64,000 nucleotides of DNA from Bacteroidetes bacterium HGW-Bacteroidetes-4 (GTDB lineage Bacteria > Bacteroidota > Bacteroidia > Bacteroidales > SZUA-534). The stretch spans positions 1-64,000 of the forward strand of contig PHDD01000009.1 in the NCBI GenBank assembly GCA_002840905.1, read 5' to 3'. Positions within the stretch are counted from its first letter, which is position 1; the number at the start of each line of letters is the position of its first letter. The notes beneath the pieces are model-generated. The model worked only from the letters and a program-made list of their open reading frames with translations. It was not told the origin of the DNA and ran no database searches. The position numbers and the translations under genes are program-made. Below, piece after piece: positions 31,001-39,781 of the stretch.

Positions 31001-31253
31001 CTCTACTTCAACCCGTTTTATTGTCAGCTCTAATTACCTGAGTCTAAATAATATTAGCGTAGGTTATTCCTTGCCATCTAAGTTGATTAATAAGATGAAG
31101 ATTGAAAAAGTACGTATATATTTGGCAGCTGATAATGTGGCCTTATGGACTGCCCGTAAAGGATTGGATCCTCGCCAAAGCTTTACAGCTGCTACTACTG
31201 CTCGTTATACTCCGATCCGGACAGTTTCAGGTGGTATTAATTTAACATTTTAA
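28080..31253 (+). CDS. SusC/RagA-type TonB-linked outer-membrane transporter
   Basis: A 1057-residue outer-membrane beta-barrel that forms the channel of a SusCD uptake pair. It has a signal peptide (residues 1-21, ending VSAQ), a CarboxypepD_reg-like domain (about 24-105), a TonB-box-like VDEVIIVAYGT, and the plug with QALSGAVAGVQVL, VRVRGVGSINAG and the family signature STALYGARGANGIIMITTKKG. The barrel fills the rest and ends in an aromatic residue (GGINLTF). There is no N-terminal FecR-interacting extension, so it is not a canonical ECF/anti-sigma-regulated receptor. SusD follows after 10 bases. The imported substrate may be a glycan or a peptide; no degradative enzyme in the operon says which. 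Confidence 0.95.
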   Translation: MKKFTMLFVLLALLGIQLVSAQPRTITGTVTSAEDGVSLPGVSVSVKGTTIGTITNIDGNFSLGVSAEAKSLVFSFVGMKTQEVEIGSQSVINVSLTPDVIGVDEVIIVAYGTSTKGSFTGSAATVKSEKLEKRQVSNVTQALSGAVAGVQVLSDNGQPGSSATVRVRGVGSINAGTNPLYVVDGVPFDGDMSSISSSDIETMTVLKDAASTALYGARGANGIIMITTKKGKTGEARINFDAKVGTNSRAVENYEVLTSPQNYTETEYQAIYNAGIYNLGYNPFEANAYANQRIVTNTEGGTGYTIYTVPDGESLIGLNGKLNPNATLGYSDGTYYYTPDNWADETFVNNQRQDYNLSISGGNEKQNYFMSFGYMDDRGIITGSGFNRLSGRFKGENEVKKWLKVGANVSYNKMKVDYPGEQVTTNSSGNAFFIANYIAPVYPIFVRDAETKAIMLNNGRKMYDYGDGNSTNFSRSFMQIANPAGDLEYNKTNYIMDIMNSSWFAEISPLQGLKITARYGLNVDNTRYNDLGNAYMGQSASYGGTAYQEQTRTLGLNQQYVANYQYALQDIHQFDFTAGYDGYSYETEYVYAAGQNLYHPESYYVNNAIDNKRGGGALDTYATKGYFGRINYSLNDTYFGNVSYRRDASSRFHPDNRWGDFWSASAAWMISKEDFLANLTWVNMLKLKASYGQQGNDNIGNYYAWMDQYKITGADGVFSDGTLVYKGNPDLTWETSTSYNIGTDFGLFNNQLSGTIEYFGRNSTDMLYYKPVAGSSGYTEIPMNVGSLTNTGLEIDVAYNIINTNDFTWNINANATMVKNKIKELHPDLNGQLIDGTRIFEEGESMYRMYLVDYAGVDPTSGLALYWSQDEEGNPIKTEDYVKAQSYKVATDDLLPKVYGGFGTTVEAFGFDASVQFSYQMGGKIYDSGYSRLMHGGMGSFAGNNWHKDIYNAWTPENPNTDVPRLNANDKYANSTSTRFIVSSNYLSLNNISVGYSLPSKLINKMKIEKVRIYLAADNVALWTARKGLDPRQSFTAATTARYTPIRTVSGGINLTF

Positions 31254-31263
31254 CGATTAAAAA

Positions 31264-32877
31264 ATGATTCGTATGAAAAGAGAATATTTATATATATTAT
31301 TAGCGTTACCTTTCTTTGCTTTCTTTGCCTGCGAAGATTTGGATACGCTACCTGAAGGAGATGAGGTTACCACTTCTCAAAAAGAAGAAGCTGTGGCTTT
31401 AGACCCAAAGAAAGCAGAAGCTGGAGTAAATGCTATATTTGCCCAGTTTAATCAGTACATGCCTAATGCAACAGCCTTGGGAGCTTCTCGTCACAACGAT
31501 TTTGGATACCCTTCTATAATGTTGTTTACCGATGCCAATGGATACGATGTGGTATCTGAAGATAATGGCTACAACTGGACAGGTAATAACCTGGAATTTT
31601 CTGACCGCGTATATACTTCGAATGAAAGTCAGATTTTGTGGAACGATATGTATGCCATTATTAATACAACCAACAGGGTGATTGGCGCCATTGCTGAAGA
31701 TACGGATGATCCAACAACCATGTTTTATCTTGCCCAAGGATTGGCAACCCGTGCTTTCAGTTATTTTACCTTAGCACAGTTGTATCAATTTAACTATGTT
31801 GGCAATGAATCAGCTCCTTGTGTACCTATTATTACACCTGAAAATGCAAATGAAGCTGCCATTGATGGCGTGTCTCGCTCTACGGTTCAGGAAGTATATG
31901 ATTTAATAACTTCTGACATCGATAAAGCCATTACCTTGTTAACAACAGCCGATGAAAATGGTATAACTCGTGCCGACAAACGTTATATCGATTTAGCTGT
32001 GGCTTATGGATTACGTGCACGGATTAACCTGACCATGCAAAAATGGACAGAGGCTGCTGCCGATGCTACCAAAGCTATTGAAGTTTCCAGTGCAGTTCCG
32101 GCAGGTATTACCGATGTTAACAAGCCGGCTTTTTCAAGCGTTACAGAAAAAAACTGGATGTGGGGTATTATTATTGCTGAAACCGACCGTGTTGTAACAT
32201 CAGGAATTGTTAACTGGATATCGCATATGGGTTCACTGAATTATGGTTATGCTAATTTTTCAGGTGGAAAGCAAATTAACAAAGCGCTATTCGAATCAAT
32301 TCCTGTTAGTGATGTTCGAAAAGGATGGTGGATTGATGAGAACCTTTCGTCACCAAACTTAACTACCGAACAGGCCGCTGCTATGGCTGGTTACGGATAT
32401 GTAGCCTATACACATGTTAAATTTGGGCCTTATAATAATGTTGTAAAAACAGCAACAAATGCAAACGACCTCCCGTTAATGCGAATCGAAGAAATGTATT
32501 TGATAAAAGCTGAAGCTGAAGCAATGTCCGGAGGTGATGGAAAAACAACCCTTGAAGATTTTATCAAAACCTATCGCAATCCAAATTATACTTGTTTGGC
32601 AACTACTCCAGCCGGTGTTCAGGAGGAGGTTTATTTTCACCGTCGCATTGAGTTGTGGGGTGAAGGTTTGAACTGGTACGATGTAATGCGTTTGAAAAAA
32701 GGTGTTGATCGCCGCGGTGGTGGATATCCAAATGCTACAATGATATTTAATATTCCTCCTGATGCTGACATTTTATTATGGCGTATACCAGAAGCTGAGA
32801 TTCAGGCCAATCCTATGTTGAGCGAGGCAGATAATAATCCTGCAGCGTCAGCTCCGTCTCCAGTTCCTGATTTATAA
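31264..32877 (+). CDS. SusD/RagB-type surface substrate-binding lipoprotein
   Basis: A 537-residue lipoprotein that forms the lid over the SusC barrel and captures substrate at the cell surface. The lipobox is FFAC (Cys24 when counted from the ATG at 31264; a second ATG at 31273 is equally possible), followed by acidic residues EDLD, which fits surface export in Bacteroidota. The TPR-containing core shows SusD marks: the early ILWNDMYAIINTTNRVIGAI helix, the YFTLAQLYQF helix, and the C-terminal RRIELWGEGLNWYDVMRLKKG followed by WRIPEAEIQANP. It lies 10 bases after SusC and 25 before a small lipoprotein gene. Confidence 0.94.
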   Translation: MIRMKREYLYILLALPFFAFFACEDLDTLPEGDEVTTSQKEEAVALDPKKAEAGVNAIFAQFNQYMPNATALGASRHNDFGYPSIMLFTDANGYDVVSEDNGYNWTGNNLEFSDRVYTSNESQILWNDMYAIINTTNRVIGAIAEDTDDPTTMFYLAQGLATRAFSYFTLAQLYQFNYVGNESAPCVPIITPENANEAAIDGVSRSTVQEVYDLITSDIDKAITLLTTADENGITRADKRYIDLAVAYGLRARINLTMQKWTEAAADATKAIEVSSAVPAGITDVNKPAFSSVTEKNWMWGIIIAETDRVVTSGIVNWISHMGSLNYGYANFSGGKQINKALFESIPVSDVRKGWWIDENLSSPNLTTEQAAAMAGYGYVAYTHVKFGPYNNVVKTATNANDLPLMRIEEMYLIKAEAEAMSGGDGKTTLEDFIKTYRNPNYTCLATTPAGVQEEVYFHRRIELWGEGLNWYDVMRLKKGVDRRGGGYPNATMIFNIPPDADILLWRIPEAEIQANPMLSEADNNPAASAPSPVPDL

Positions 32878-32902
32878 TGTTTAACATTTTATTATTTAGA
32901 TT

Positions 32903-33712
32903 ATGAAAATAAGTAAATTTTATATAGCATTTTTTGTTCTGCTAACAGCTATAATGGTAGCTTGTAGCGAATACGAAGATACGGTGGAACCCAGTCCAAC
33001 GGTTTCAGCTGATAATGCAGCTGTAAGGTTTGTTGCGGCGAATCAGACTATCTTTGAATTGGAAGTTACTGATTTGTCATTCGATATTGAACTTATCCGC
33101 GATAATCCCAGTGCAGCCCTTGAAATCCCGCTTACTGTAACCGATACGGGTGGTGTTTTCACAGTTCCTTCTACGGTTTCATTTCCTGCAGGTGTCGATA
33201 CGGTTACTATAACCATAACTATGGATGAAACTGCACCAAAAGGTGAAACCTTTGGGTTGGGAATAAGTGTAGATGAATCTTTTGTAAATATTTACAAAAG
33301 TGAGTTTGGTACTTATTTTGGTGAAGCAGCTATCTTAAACTGGGTTAAATTTTCTGATGGAACCTATGAAAGTGGATTGTTTGAAGCCAGTTGGCCACAA
33401 GAACTCTATAGAGCTGAGGGAACCAATAAATATCGTTTCTTTGATCTGTATGCTGAAGGATACCCTCTTACCTTTGTTTGGACAGGAGGAAAACAATTGG
33501 TACCTGTTACAGGTAAAGATGCTGATGGATATTATTTATGGGTATCGGGCTATATAGACGCAACATATGGTATGTTTTCAGCCCATATTGATGCTTCATC
33601 AGATTGGACGTATTATAATGAAGCTACCAATTCGTTTACTATTAACGCTAAATGGACTGTTGATGCCGGTTCATTTGGATGGTTAGATGATTTTTATACG
33701 ATTGCAAAATAA
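32903..33712 (+). CDS. SusCD-associated small surface lipoprotein
   Basis: A 269-residue lipoprotein: signal peptide and lipobox MVAC (Cys21) followed by SEYED. Residues about 40-120 form a beta-rich Calx-beta/Ig-like segment (IPLTVTDTGGVFTVPSTVSFPAGVDTV in pieces, ending FGLGISVDESF). The C-terminal half (about 145-269) is rich in Tyr and Trp, as in surface binding proteins, but matches no family I can name. Its place as third gene of the SusC-SusD operon suggests an accessory substrate-binding role, like SusE/F-position lipoproteins. A hairpin follows 24 bases after the stop. Confidence 0.75.
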   Translation: MKISKFYIAFFVLLTAIMVACSEYEDTVEPSPTVSADNAAVRFVAANQTIFELEVTDLSFDIELIRDNPSAALEIPLTVTDTGGVFTVPSTVSFPAGVDTVTITITMDETAPKGETFGLGISVDESFVNIYKSEFGTYFGEAAILNWVKFSDGTYESGLFEASWPQELYRAEGTNKYRFFDLYAEGYPLTFVWTGGKQLVPVTGKDADGYYLWVSGYIDATYGMFSAHIDASSDWTYYNEATNSFTINAKWTVDAGSFGWLDDFYTIAK

Positions 33713-33736
33713 ATTTAAGTTAGATTTTATAGAATT

Positions 33737-33764
33737 AAGAGGCTGTCCTTATGGGCAGCTTCTT
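33737..33764 (+). terminator. Hairpin after the SusCD operon
   Basis: A 12-bp stem with two G-T pairs (AAGAGGCTGTCC pairing with GGGCAGCTTCTT) and a 4-base loop lies 24 bases after the lipoprotein stop. The T content after it is moderate, so it is a plausible but not ideal intrinsic terminator. Confidence 0.6.
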
Positions 33765-34222
33765 CTTTATGATATAATCATTTGTGAATTCATGGCATCA
33801 TTGTCTTTAATTATAACGAAGTTTTGACCAAGCTATTTTATTATAGTTTGGGGATAGAGATACTTATCGGCAGGATTAAACAACCCGATATGTGAGCAAA
33901 AGGGATATAACCGACCGTATCAATCTCACTTAATATTTTGTCTGATAAAAAGACTTATAGAATTATCCATAGAAGCTCATTTCTTATAGAATAGAGCCAA
34001 AACATTAACTGATGAAATAAATACAGTTTACTTTGCGTGGTTCAGAGTAAAGTTGAGTCTGTCTGCTTTATCAAGAAACTGAGTATGGAAACCTTGTGAT
34101 ATTATTATCAGGTATTACAGGGAAATCCCGTTAAACAATAGAAGAATATAATTGTAAGAATAACAATCGAAAGTTTTTACAACCTGATAACAAATTGTTT
34201 TGAGAAAGAGATAGTCAAAAAA
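33765..34222. other. Noncoding spacer between SusCD operon and M16 protease
   Basis: About 460 AT-rich bases between two convergent transcription units. I see no ORF, RNA gene or repeat. Confidence 0.4.
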
Positions 34223-34253
34223 AAGGGCTGCCCTAAAATTTAAGGCAGCCCTT
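34217..34253 (-). terminator. Intrinsic terminator of the M16 protease gene
   Basis: On the minus strand, GGGCTGCC and GGCAGCCC form a stem (34225-34232 with 34244-34251, extended by two A-T pairs) followed by eight T (A-run at 34217-34224 on the plus strand), four bases after the stop codon. Confidence 0.85.
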
Positions 34254-34257
34254 GTTA

Positions 34258-37146
34258 TTAATTCTTAAAAATTTTGCTGGTATTTATGGTTGTTACTTTT
34301 GCAACAGACTCTAATTTAGTCATATCAATTTCCTTTTTGTTTCCTACAATTGCAATCGATATGGGTCGTCCGGCAATTTCTTTTTTGTAAAAAGCAACAA
34401 TGTCTTCAAAACTTAAATTTTCATAGTTTTCGATGAACAGTTTGTTTGGATCATCGGTATATCCTTTTAACTCCCAACTTTCAATTACTTGGCTTAAGTT
34501 TTTAAAGTTTGGTTTACTGGCTTGTGATGAAAGCACCAGATATTGCCTTATGTTTTCCATGCGTTCTGGTTTTTCAGGCATTTCTTTAATTAATTTTACA
34601 AACTCAACAACAGCATCCGCAGTTTTATCCGATTGAGTTCCAATTACGCCATAAAAAAATGTTTTTTTATTGGGAATAGGCGGCGTTTGATAAGCAGCAC
34701 CGGCCGAATAGGCAAACGAACGTTTTTCCCTTAATTCCTGCAAAACTATTCCATTAAATCCTCCGCTGAAGTATTCGTTAAATGCATTTATCATTGGTTG
34801 ATTTTCAGTGCCATAGTTTGAACCATTAATAAATAAATAAACCTGGCTTTGGCGGGCTTCCGGATTATTTAGAAAATAAATTGTTTCAGTATTAGAGTTG
34901 ACAACAGGCCTGATATAGGGTGATTCAGAAGGCTTAAGATTAGAAGGTAAAAACAAATTGGCTTTTAAAACTTCTTTTGCTTTTTCAAAAGGTAATTTTC
35001 CAACAAAATGTACACTTGCTTGGTATTGGGTAGCCGAAATAAATGCACCTGTTAAATCAGATATTGAAAGTGCCTGAATTTCAGCGTTCGACATACGGGT
35101 TAATTCCGGAGAATTGCTTCCATAAACCATGTAATCAAATAAAGCCTCAGCCTGAATGTCTTTTTCTTTCTTCTCCACCCGACGTGAACCAATAACGCTA
35201 CCAATGGCATTATTCATTTGCTTCTCGTCTAATTGCGGCAGCAAAAATGTTTTTGAAAGTAGTTTACAAGCTTCGCCTAAGTTCTTTTCATCTCCTTTAA
35301 GATATATATACAAATAACTTTCGCTTACTGAGAAATTGACAGAGCAACCCAGTTTGCTGTATTCATTTTTTAATTCTTGCGGTTGGAATTGAGCCATTAC
35401 ACCCGCTGAGTTCATTAATTGTGTTGCTAAGGCCAGTCCGGGAATTTTACCGGTTCCAACTCCAAATTTTAAAGTTAGATAGAAAATATTATTTTTTGGA
35501 TTCTCAGTATAAAACAACTTTACTTTATCGGCTAATTGTCCTCGTTTTATATCTTTATCCAAATCTACAAAATCACTTTTAACCTCTGAAAATGGAACCG
35601 TTTCTAAATAAGCGGCAAAAGTCGATTTTGTGCCCGGTGTTGGATCTATTGGATCATAGCTGGGTTTTTTAAGATTGTCTTTTGTAGGACTGCCTATATC
35701 AGATAAATAAGTTATTCGATTTTTGGTAAAATATTTATTGGCAACACGAATTATATCTTCTTTAGTAATTTTCTGTATTTCATTTTTGTAATTAGAGAAA
35801 TCTTCAAAACTTGTTTCATACACAAAGTTTTGCATTAAAGTTATTCCCATGTTGACAGATGATTCTGAAAACTCATCAAATTCCCTTGCCAGTTCATTCT
35901 TTATTGCATCAATTAACCAATCTTCGAAGGCTCCTTTTTGCAGACTTTCAACCTCTTTGTTAATCATTTTTTCAACGGTCGATAATGAAACATATTTCAT
36001 TTGATTAACATCGAAAGTTGGAATGGCTTGAATTAAGGCGAGCCCTGAGTATTTATGCTGAATGTAAGCTGCCTGAGCCGTTAAAAGATCGCCCTCAAGA
36101 ACAAGTTTATCTAATAAACCCGTACGATTGCTGTTTGATAATAAACGGATGCATAATTCATATACCTTTTCATCCGAGTCATTTACAGGAACAGCGGGAA
36201 ACCCTAGAAACACCATGGGATAAGGTGTAAGTTTTTCTTTATATTTTATAGCTTCAGTATATTGAATGTTTGAAGGTTTTTTATGCTTGCCTGTTGCTTC
36301 TCTTTTTTCCCATTTGCCAAATGTTTCTTCAATAATGGGTTTTATTTCATCGGGGTTAATATCTCCCGAAAGAACTAAAGCCATATTTGAAGGCACATAA
36401 AATGCATTGTAAAATTCAATAATTCTTTTAATTGATGGATTTCTTAAGTGCTCAGTTTTACCAATTATCAGACGGCCATAAGGATTTTCCTCACCAAAAG
36501 CTTTAAGTAAAAAATCATTCTGTACGGAACGAAAAGGATTGTCAGAGTACATGTTTTTTTCTTCATAAACCGTCTCAAGTTCAGATTGGAAACCCCGATA
36601 TACCGGATTCGCAAATCGGTGGGCATAAAGGTGTAACCACCTACTGATTTGGAATGGAGGAAATGAATTGTGATAAAATGTTAAATCATAACTTGTTCCT
36701 GCATTTAAGCCAGTACCTCCCATAGCCTGAATTAGGTTGGAGAATTCGTTAGGGATAGCATACTTTCCGGCAAGCAACGATTCTTCATTAATTTTTTTAT
36801 TTATTTCCTTTTTCTTTTCCTCATCTTCAGTGCTTCTTAATTCTTCGTAAAGATTAATAATGTTTTCATAATGAGGCTTTTCTGCTTCCCAATCGGAGGT
36901 TCCCATTTCATCAGTTCCTTTAAACATGACATGTTCCATGTAGTGAGCCAGGCCTGTTGCGTCGTCAGGATCGTCTTTTGAACCGGCACGGACAACAACA
37001 CTTCCAAAAACGGTTGGCTGGGAATGATCTTCATTTAGAATAACAGTCAATCCATTATCTAATTGATATTGTGTTACATTACTCTTTTGAGCAAATGCAA
37101 TAAACGGTAATAGAACAATAAGGTAACCAAAAACAAATCTTTTCAT
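34258..37146 (-). CDS. M16 family zinc metalloprotease (periplasmic, pitrilysin-like, two-domain)
   Basis: A 962-residue secreted peptidase. The signal peptide ends at IAFAQ (residue 20). The zinc motif HxxEH is His68-Tyr-Met-Glu71-His72 in GLAHYMEHVMFKG, and the distal glutamate ligand falls in ELETVYEEKNMY. A second, catalytically silent M16 half follows (from about residue 520), with LQELREKRSFAYSAGAAY as the recognisable substrate-binding helix. By family it degrades peptides inside a clam-shell chamber in the periplasm. It is transcribed towards the SusCD operon with its own terminator, so co-regulation is not implied by position. Confidence 0.92.
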   Translation of the reverse strand: MKRFVFGYLIVLLPFIAFAQKSNVTQYQLDNGLTVILNEDHSQPTVFGSVVVRAGSKDDPDDATGLAHYMEHVMFKGTDEMGTSDWEAEKPHYENIINLYEELRSTEDEEKKKEINKKINEESLLAGKYAIPNEFSNLIQAMGGTGLNAGTSYDLTFYHNSFPPFQISRWLHLYAHRFANPVYRGFQSELETVYEEKNMYSDNPFRSVQNDFLLKAFGEENPYGRLIIGKTEHLRNPSIKRIIEFYNAFYVPSNMALVLSGDINPDEIKPIIEETFGKWEKREATGKHKKPSNIQYTEAIKYKEKLTPYPMVFLGFPAVPVNDSDEKVYELCIRLLSNSNRTGLLDKLVLEGDLLTAQAAYIQHKYSGLALIQAIPTFDVNQMKYVSLSTVEKMINKEVESLQKGAFEDWLIDAIKNELAREFDEFSESSVNMGITLMQNFVYETSFEDFSNYKNEIQKITKEDIIRVANKYFTKNRITYLSDIGSPTKDNLKKPSYDPIDPTPGTKSTFAAYLETVPFSEVKSDFVDLDKDIKRGQLADKVKLFYTENPKNNIFYLTLKFGVGTGKIPGLALATQLMNSAGVMAQFQPQELKNEYSKLGCSVNFSVSESYLYIYLKGDEKNLGEACKLLSKTFLLPQLDEKQMNNAIGSVIGSRRVEKKEKDIQAEALFDYMVYGSNSPELTRMSNAEIQALSISDLTGAFISATQYQASVHFVGKLPFEKAKEVLKANLFLPSNLKPSESPYIRPVVNSNTETIYFLNNPEARQSQVYLFINGSNYGTENQPMINAFNEYFSGGFNGIVLQELREKRSFAYSAGAAYQTPPIPNKKTFFYGVIGTQSDKTADAVVEFVKLIKEMPEKPERMENIRQYLVLSSQASKPNFKNLSQVIESWELKGYTDDPNKLFIENYENLSFEDIVAFYKKEIAGRPISIAIVGNKKEIDMTKLESVAKVTTINTSKIFKN

Positions 37147-37382
37147 GTTAATTAATTTAGAGTTAATTTCAAAAAGCTAAATTTAAGCTATTTGCTTAAA
37201 CCGGGATATGATTTTTTATGTTTTTTTAAAATCTGGTTGTTTTTTATTATCTCAATTTTAGTAATTATTATTTGGTTGATTGTAATTCTGGTTTGTTAGT
37301 TTTTTGTCAGGGTTTAATGAATGGTTTTGCTTTTCGAAAATGATGTTCTTAGTCTTCAGTTTGAATCATCTTGAAAATAATT

Positions 37383-37390
37383 TACTTTTG
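37383..37390 (+). promoter_or_regulatory. -7 promoter element left in front of the transporter remnant (TACTTTTG)
   Basis: TACTTTTG fits TAnnTTTG and is 16 bases before the ATG at 37407, so the promoter of the former SLAC1/TehA-like gene appears to survive. Confidence 0.4.
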
Positions 37391-37406
37391 CCACAAAACA
37401 GGACAA

Positions 37407-37600
37407 ATGGAATTTAAAGATAAGATAAAGCATTTCCCGATAACCTTGTATTCAGTGGTTATGGGTTTGTCGGGATTAACTATTGCCTTAAGTAAATTCG
37501 ATGTTTTAGATTGGTTACCATCCGTTTTTTACACTCTTATGTTTTGGGTGGTTGCAGCTCTTTTTGTTTTTATTACTTTAAACTATCTGGCTAAAGTTTT
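37407..37600 (+). pseudogene. N-terminal remnant of a SLAC1/TehA-type (TDT) transporter
   Basis: From the ATG at 37407 about 65 residues resemble the start of TDT-family anion/tellurite transporters: KIKHFPITLYSVVMGLSGLT, a helix, then FWVVAALFVFITLNYLAKVLWF. The normal protein has about ten membrane helices and more than 300 residues; here the homology stops after about two helices near 37600 and the following bases belong, in a different frame, to another membrane protein. This is best read as one edge of a deletion. The original function would be anion or dicarboxylate movement across the inner membrane. Confidence 0.65.
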
Positions 37601-38119
37601 GTGGTTTTTATCAACACGCAGGGAATTGCTATATCGTTCCTCCCTTTTGTTGTGTTGTATGCCAAACAGAATTTTCAGGTACAAAGTGATCAGATAGGGA
37701 ATTTTTTACTTTTTAAAGTCATTGGAATTGTGCTGGTCAGCTTACTGGTTGTCCTTGGAGTTAAAAAACTGAAATATAATTACATGCTTTATGCAAACGT
37801 AGGTCTTTCCGTGCTGCTGGCATTAATGGCTTTTTTAATTAACGATGGCGCCATGCTAAAATATTTGTTTGTTATCGGCGGGTTGGTGTATTCGCTTTAT
37901 TCCATTACCATGAATGGTTTATTGCTCGAAGTTTCGGGTCAGGAAAATCGCGCCATTTATGCAGGTTTTGCCGGAGCCGGGAACCTTGTGCCCGCAATTT
38001 TTCCGTTGGTTGGCGGTGTTGTTATCGCAAAATTGGGATTTACCTTCTTTTTCGCACTTTACGCTTTAATCATTTTAATGGCTTTATATTTTATTCGTAA
38101 AATTGATTGTAAAAAATAA
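37601..38119 (+). pseudogene. C-terminal half of an MFS transporter, 5' part deleted
   Basis: An open frame of 172 codons with about five to six membrane helices, beginning GIAISFLPFVVLYAKQNF and continuing SDQIGNFLLFKVIGIVL, then NRAIYAGFAGAGNLVPAIFP and a terminal helix ending RKIDCKK. This resembles the second half of a 12-helix major-facilitator protein. The first half is missing and is replaced by the SLAC1/TehA fragment in another frame. The GTG at 37601 is only a formal start. It could be a short membrane protein in its own right, but a helix count near six and the abrupt junction favour a truncated remnant. Confidence 0.65.
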
Positions 38120-38221
38120 GTAGTTTCAAAAAATTATGTTTGTGAGTGGTAAAGATGGAATTTAGCGCTAAAATGCTTATTATCGTGAGGCGTAACATAA
38201 ATTTTCGAAACAAAAAGTTTA

Positions 38222-39700
38222 ATGATAATGCAGAAATACTTCCTTATAATTATCCTTATTTACTCGCGCCTGCTGGCTGCGCAGGAGTTAAGCATCACTA
38301 TAAAAGAGACGGAGCCATATTACGTAGCGGAAACCATTACCATCGAAATTTATTTAATGAATACCACCGATACTTTACTTACTGTTTTTGATTCGCGAGG
38401 CCCCTCGTGGGAATCGTTTAACGAAGGCTGGGATTTGAGTGTAAACCTGCGTTACGAAGAGTTGCTCTCATTAAACACCGCTTTCGAAGGCCGATTTTCC
38501 GACACCATGATTCGTACACTTAATCCGGGCGACACCATACTAATTCGCTATAAAGAATTGAATTTAAAAGATTATGGCGATTATAGGGTAACTTATTGGC
38601 AGGAACAAAAACCAGATTTGATAAAAAAACAACTGGCTGATTTTCCATTACCTGATTCGGTGATACAGAAAATAGCATCCTTTTATTTGACCGATCATTT
38701 CGAATTTAAAGTACATAAACCTTACGATACTACAATTACCGAATTAGTAGAAATGACATGGGAAGCGTGGAAAGATTACCGCCATGTGCAGGTTTATACC
38801 CGCGATCATTTTTACGATAATATTTACGCAGCACTCAAAAACCCGCAGGAGGTTTATGCGCTCGATCTCTATTGCAATGGCCTTACCCTGGATGAAATTA
38901 AACGCCTGAGTCGGCTAAAAAACCTAAAATTATTGCGTTTGTATAATTACGAACCCGATACGTTTCCCGAAGAACTTACCCGGCTGAATTTATACGAGTT
39001 AACACTTCTCCCCAAAGAAGATAAACCCATCGCTTTTCCCTGGGGTTTTTCAGCAAACCAAACCCTGCGCGAGATGAGGGTGAAGCTGTTTGGAACATTT
39101 CCATCAACAATTCTTGAGCAACACAATTTGATTCAACTCGATATGAGTGATTCCTCAATAGAAGGACTTCCAAATTTGAGCTCATTAAAAAACCTGGAAC
39201 TTTTAAACGCCAGTGATTGTGGTTTAAAGTCGCTGGAAAATATGGGTTTGGAAGAATTACCCCGACTAATTGATTTGAATTTTAGCGGAAACCGCGAAAT
39301 TAACGATATTACCCCGATTTTGAATTGCACCTGTCTTGAATTTCTGGTGCTCAACCGCAACCGTATAACTACCCTTCCCGACGAAATTAAAAACCTGTCG
39401 AAACTTAAAAAGTTAAGTATTTCAAACAGTCTTACCTTTATTTCCGATAGTATTGGCACTCTACAAGAATTGAGATTACTGAGTTTGGGAGGAAATACCC
39501 GACTTACGGAGCTGCCTCAAACCATAATAAACCTAAAAAACCTATTGAGCCTGAATTTAAACCGAACGGCTATAGAGATACTGCCCGAAGGTTTTTCAGT
39601 ATTGCCATTGGAAGAATTATCCATTCAGCAAACCTCATGTAAAGTAACCAAAGACTATAAAGAATTAAGAAAGCGTTTAAAAGAAAATTTTAAAGAATAG
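38222..39700 (+). CDS. Secreted leucine-rich-repeat protein
   Basis: A 492-residue exported protein. The signal peptide is residues 1-20 (MIMQKYFLIIILIYSRLLAAQ; the ATG two codons later is an equally good start). Residues about 22-160 form a beta-rich domain without recognised family. From about residue 215 to 485 there are roughly ten leucine-rich repeats (LKNLKLLRLYN, LIQLDMSDSSIEGLPNL, LEFLVLNRNRITTLPDEI, LKKLSISNSLTFI), which normally form a curved protein-binding surface. No lipobox, cell-wall or T9SS C-terminal signal is obvious. It ends 30 bases before a bidirectional terminator. Function unknown. Confidence 0.8.
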   Translation: MIMQKYFLIIILIYSRLLAAQELSITIKETEPYYVAETITIEIYLMNTTDTLLTVFDSRGPSWESFNEGWDLSVNLRYEELLSLNTAFEGRFSDTMIRTLNPGDTILIRYKELNLKDYGDYRVTYWQEQKPDLIKKQLADFPLPDSVIQKIASFYLTDHFEFKVHKPYDTTITELVEMTWEAWKDYRHVQVYTRDHFYDNIYAALKNPQEVYALDLYCNGLTLDEIKRLSRLKNLKLLRLYNYEPDTFPEELTRLNLYELTLLPKEDKPIAFPWGFSANQTLREMRVKLFGTFPSTILEQHNLIQLDMSDSSIEGLPNLSSLKNLELLNASDCGLKSLENMGLEELPRLIDLNFSGNREINDITPILNCTCLEFLVLNRNRITTLPDEIKNLSKLKKLSISNSLTFISDSIGTLQELRLLSLGGNTRLTELPQTIINLKNLLSLNLNRTAIEILPEGFSVLPLEELSIQQTSCKVTKDYKELRKRLKENFKE

Positions 39701-39730
39701 CTTTACCAAGATTTGAAACATTGAAAAATA

Positions 39731-39765
39731 AAAAACCCCCAATAACTTGCTTGTTGGGGGTTTTT
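39731..39765. terminator. Bidirectional intrinsic terminator between convergent genes
   Basis: AAAAACCCCCAATAA (39731-39745) pairs with TTGTTGGGGGTTTTT (39751-39765) around a 5-base loop. The A-run and T-run on opposite sides allow termination of both the LRR gene (plus) and the S9 peptidase gene (minus). Confidence 0.9.
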
Positions 39766-39781
39766 GGAGTTTACTACTTTT

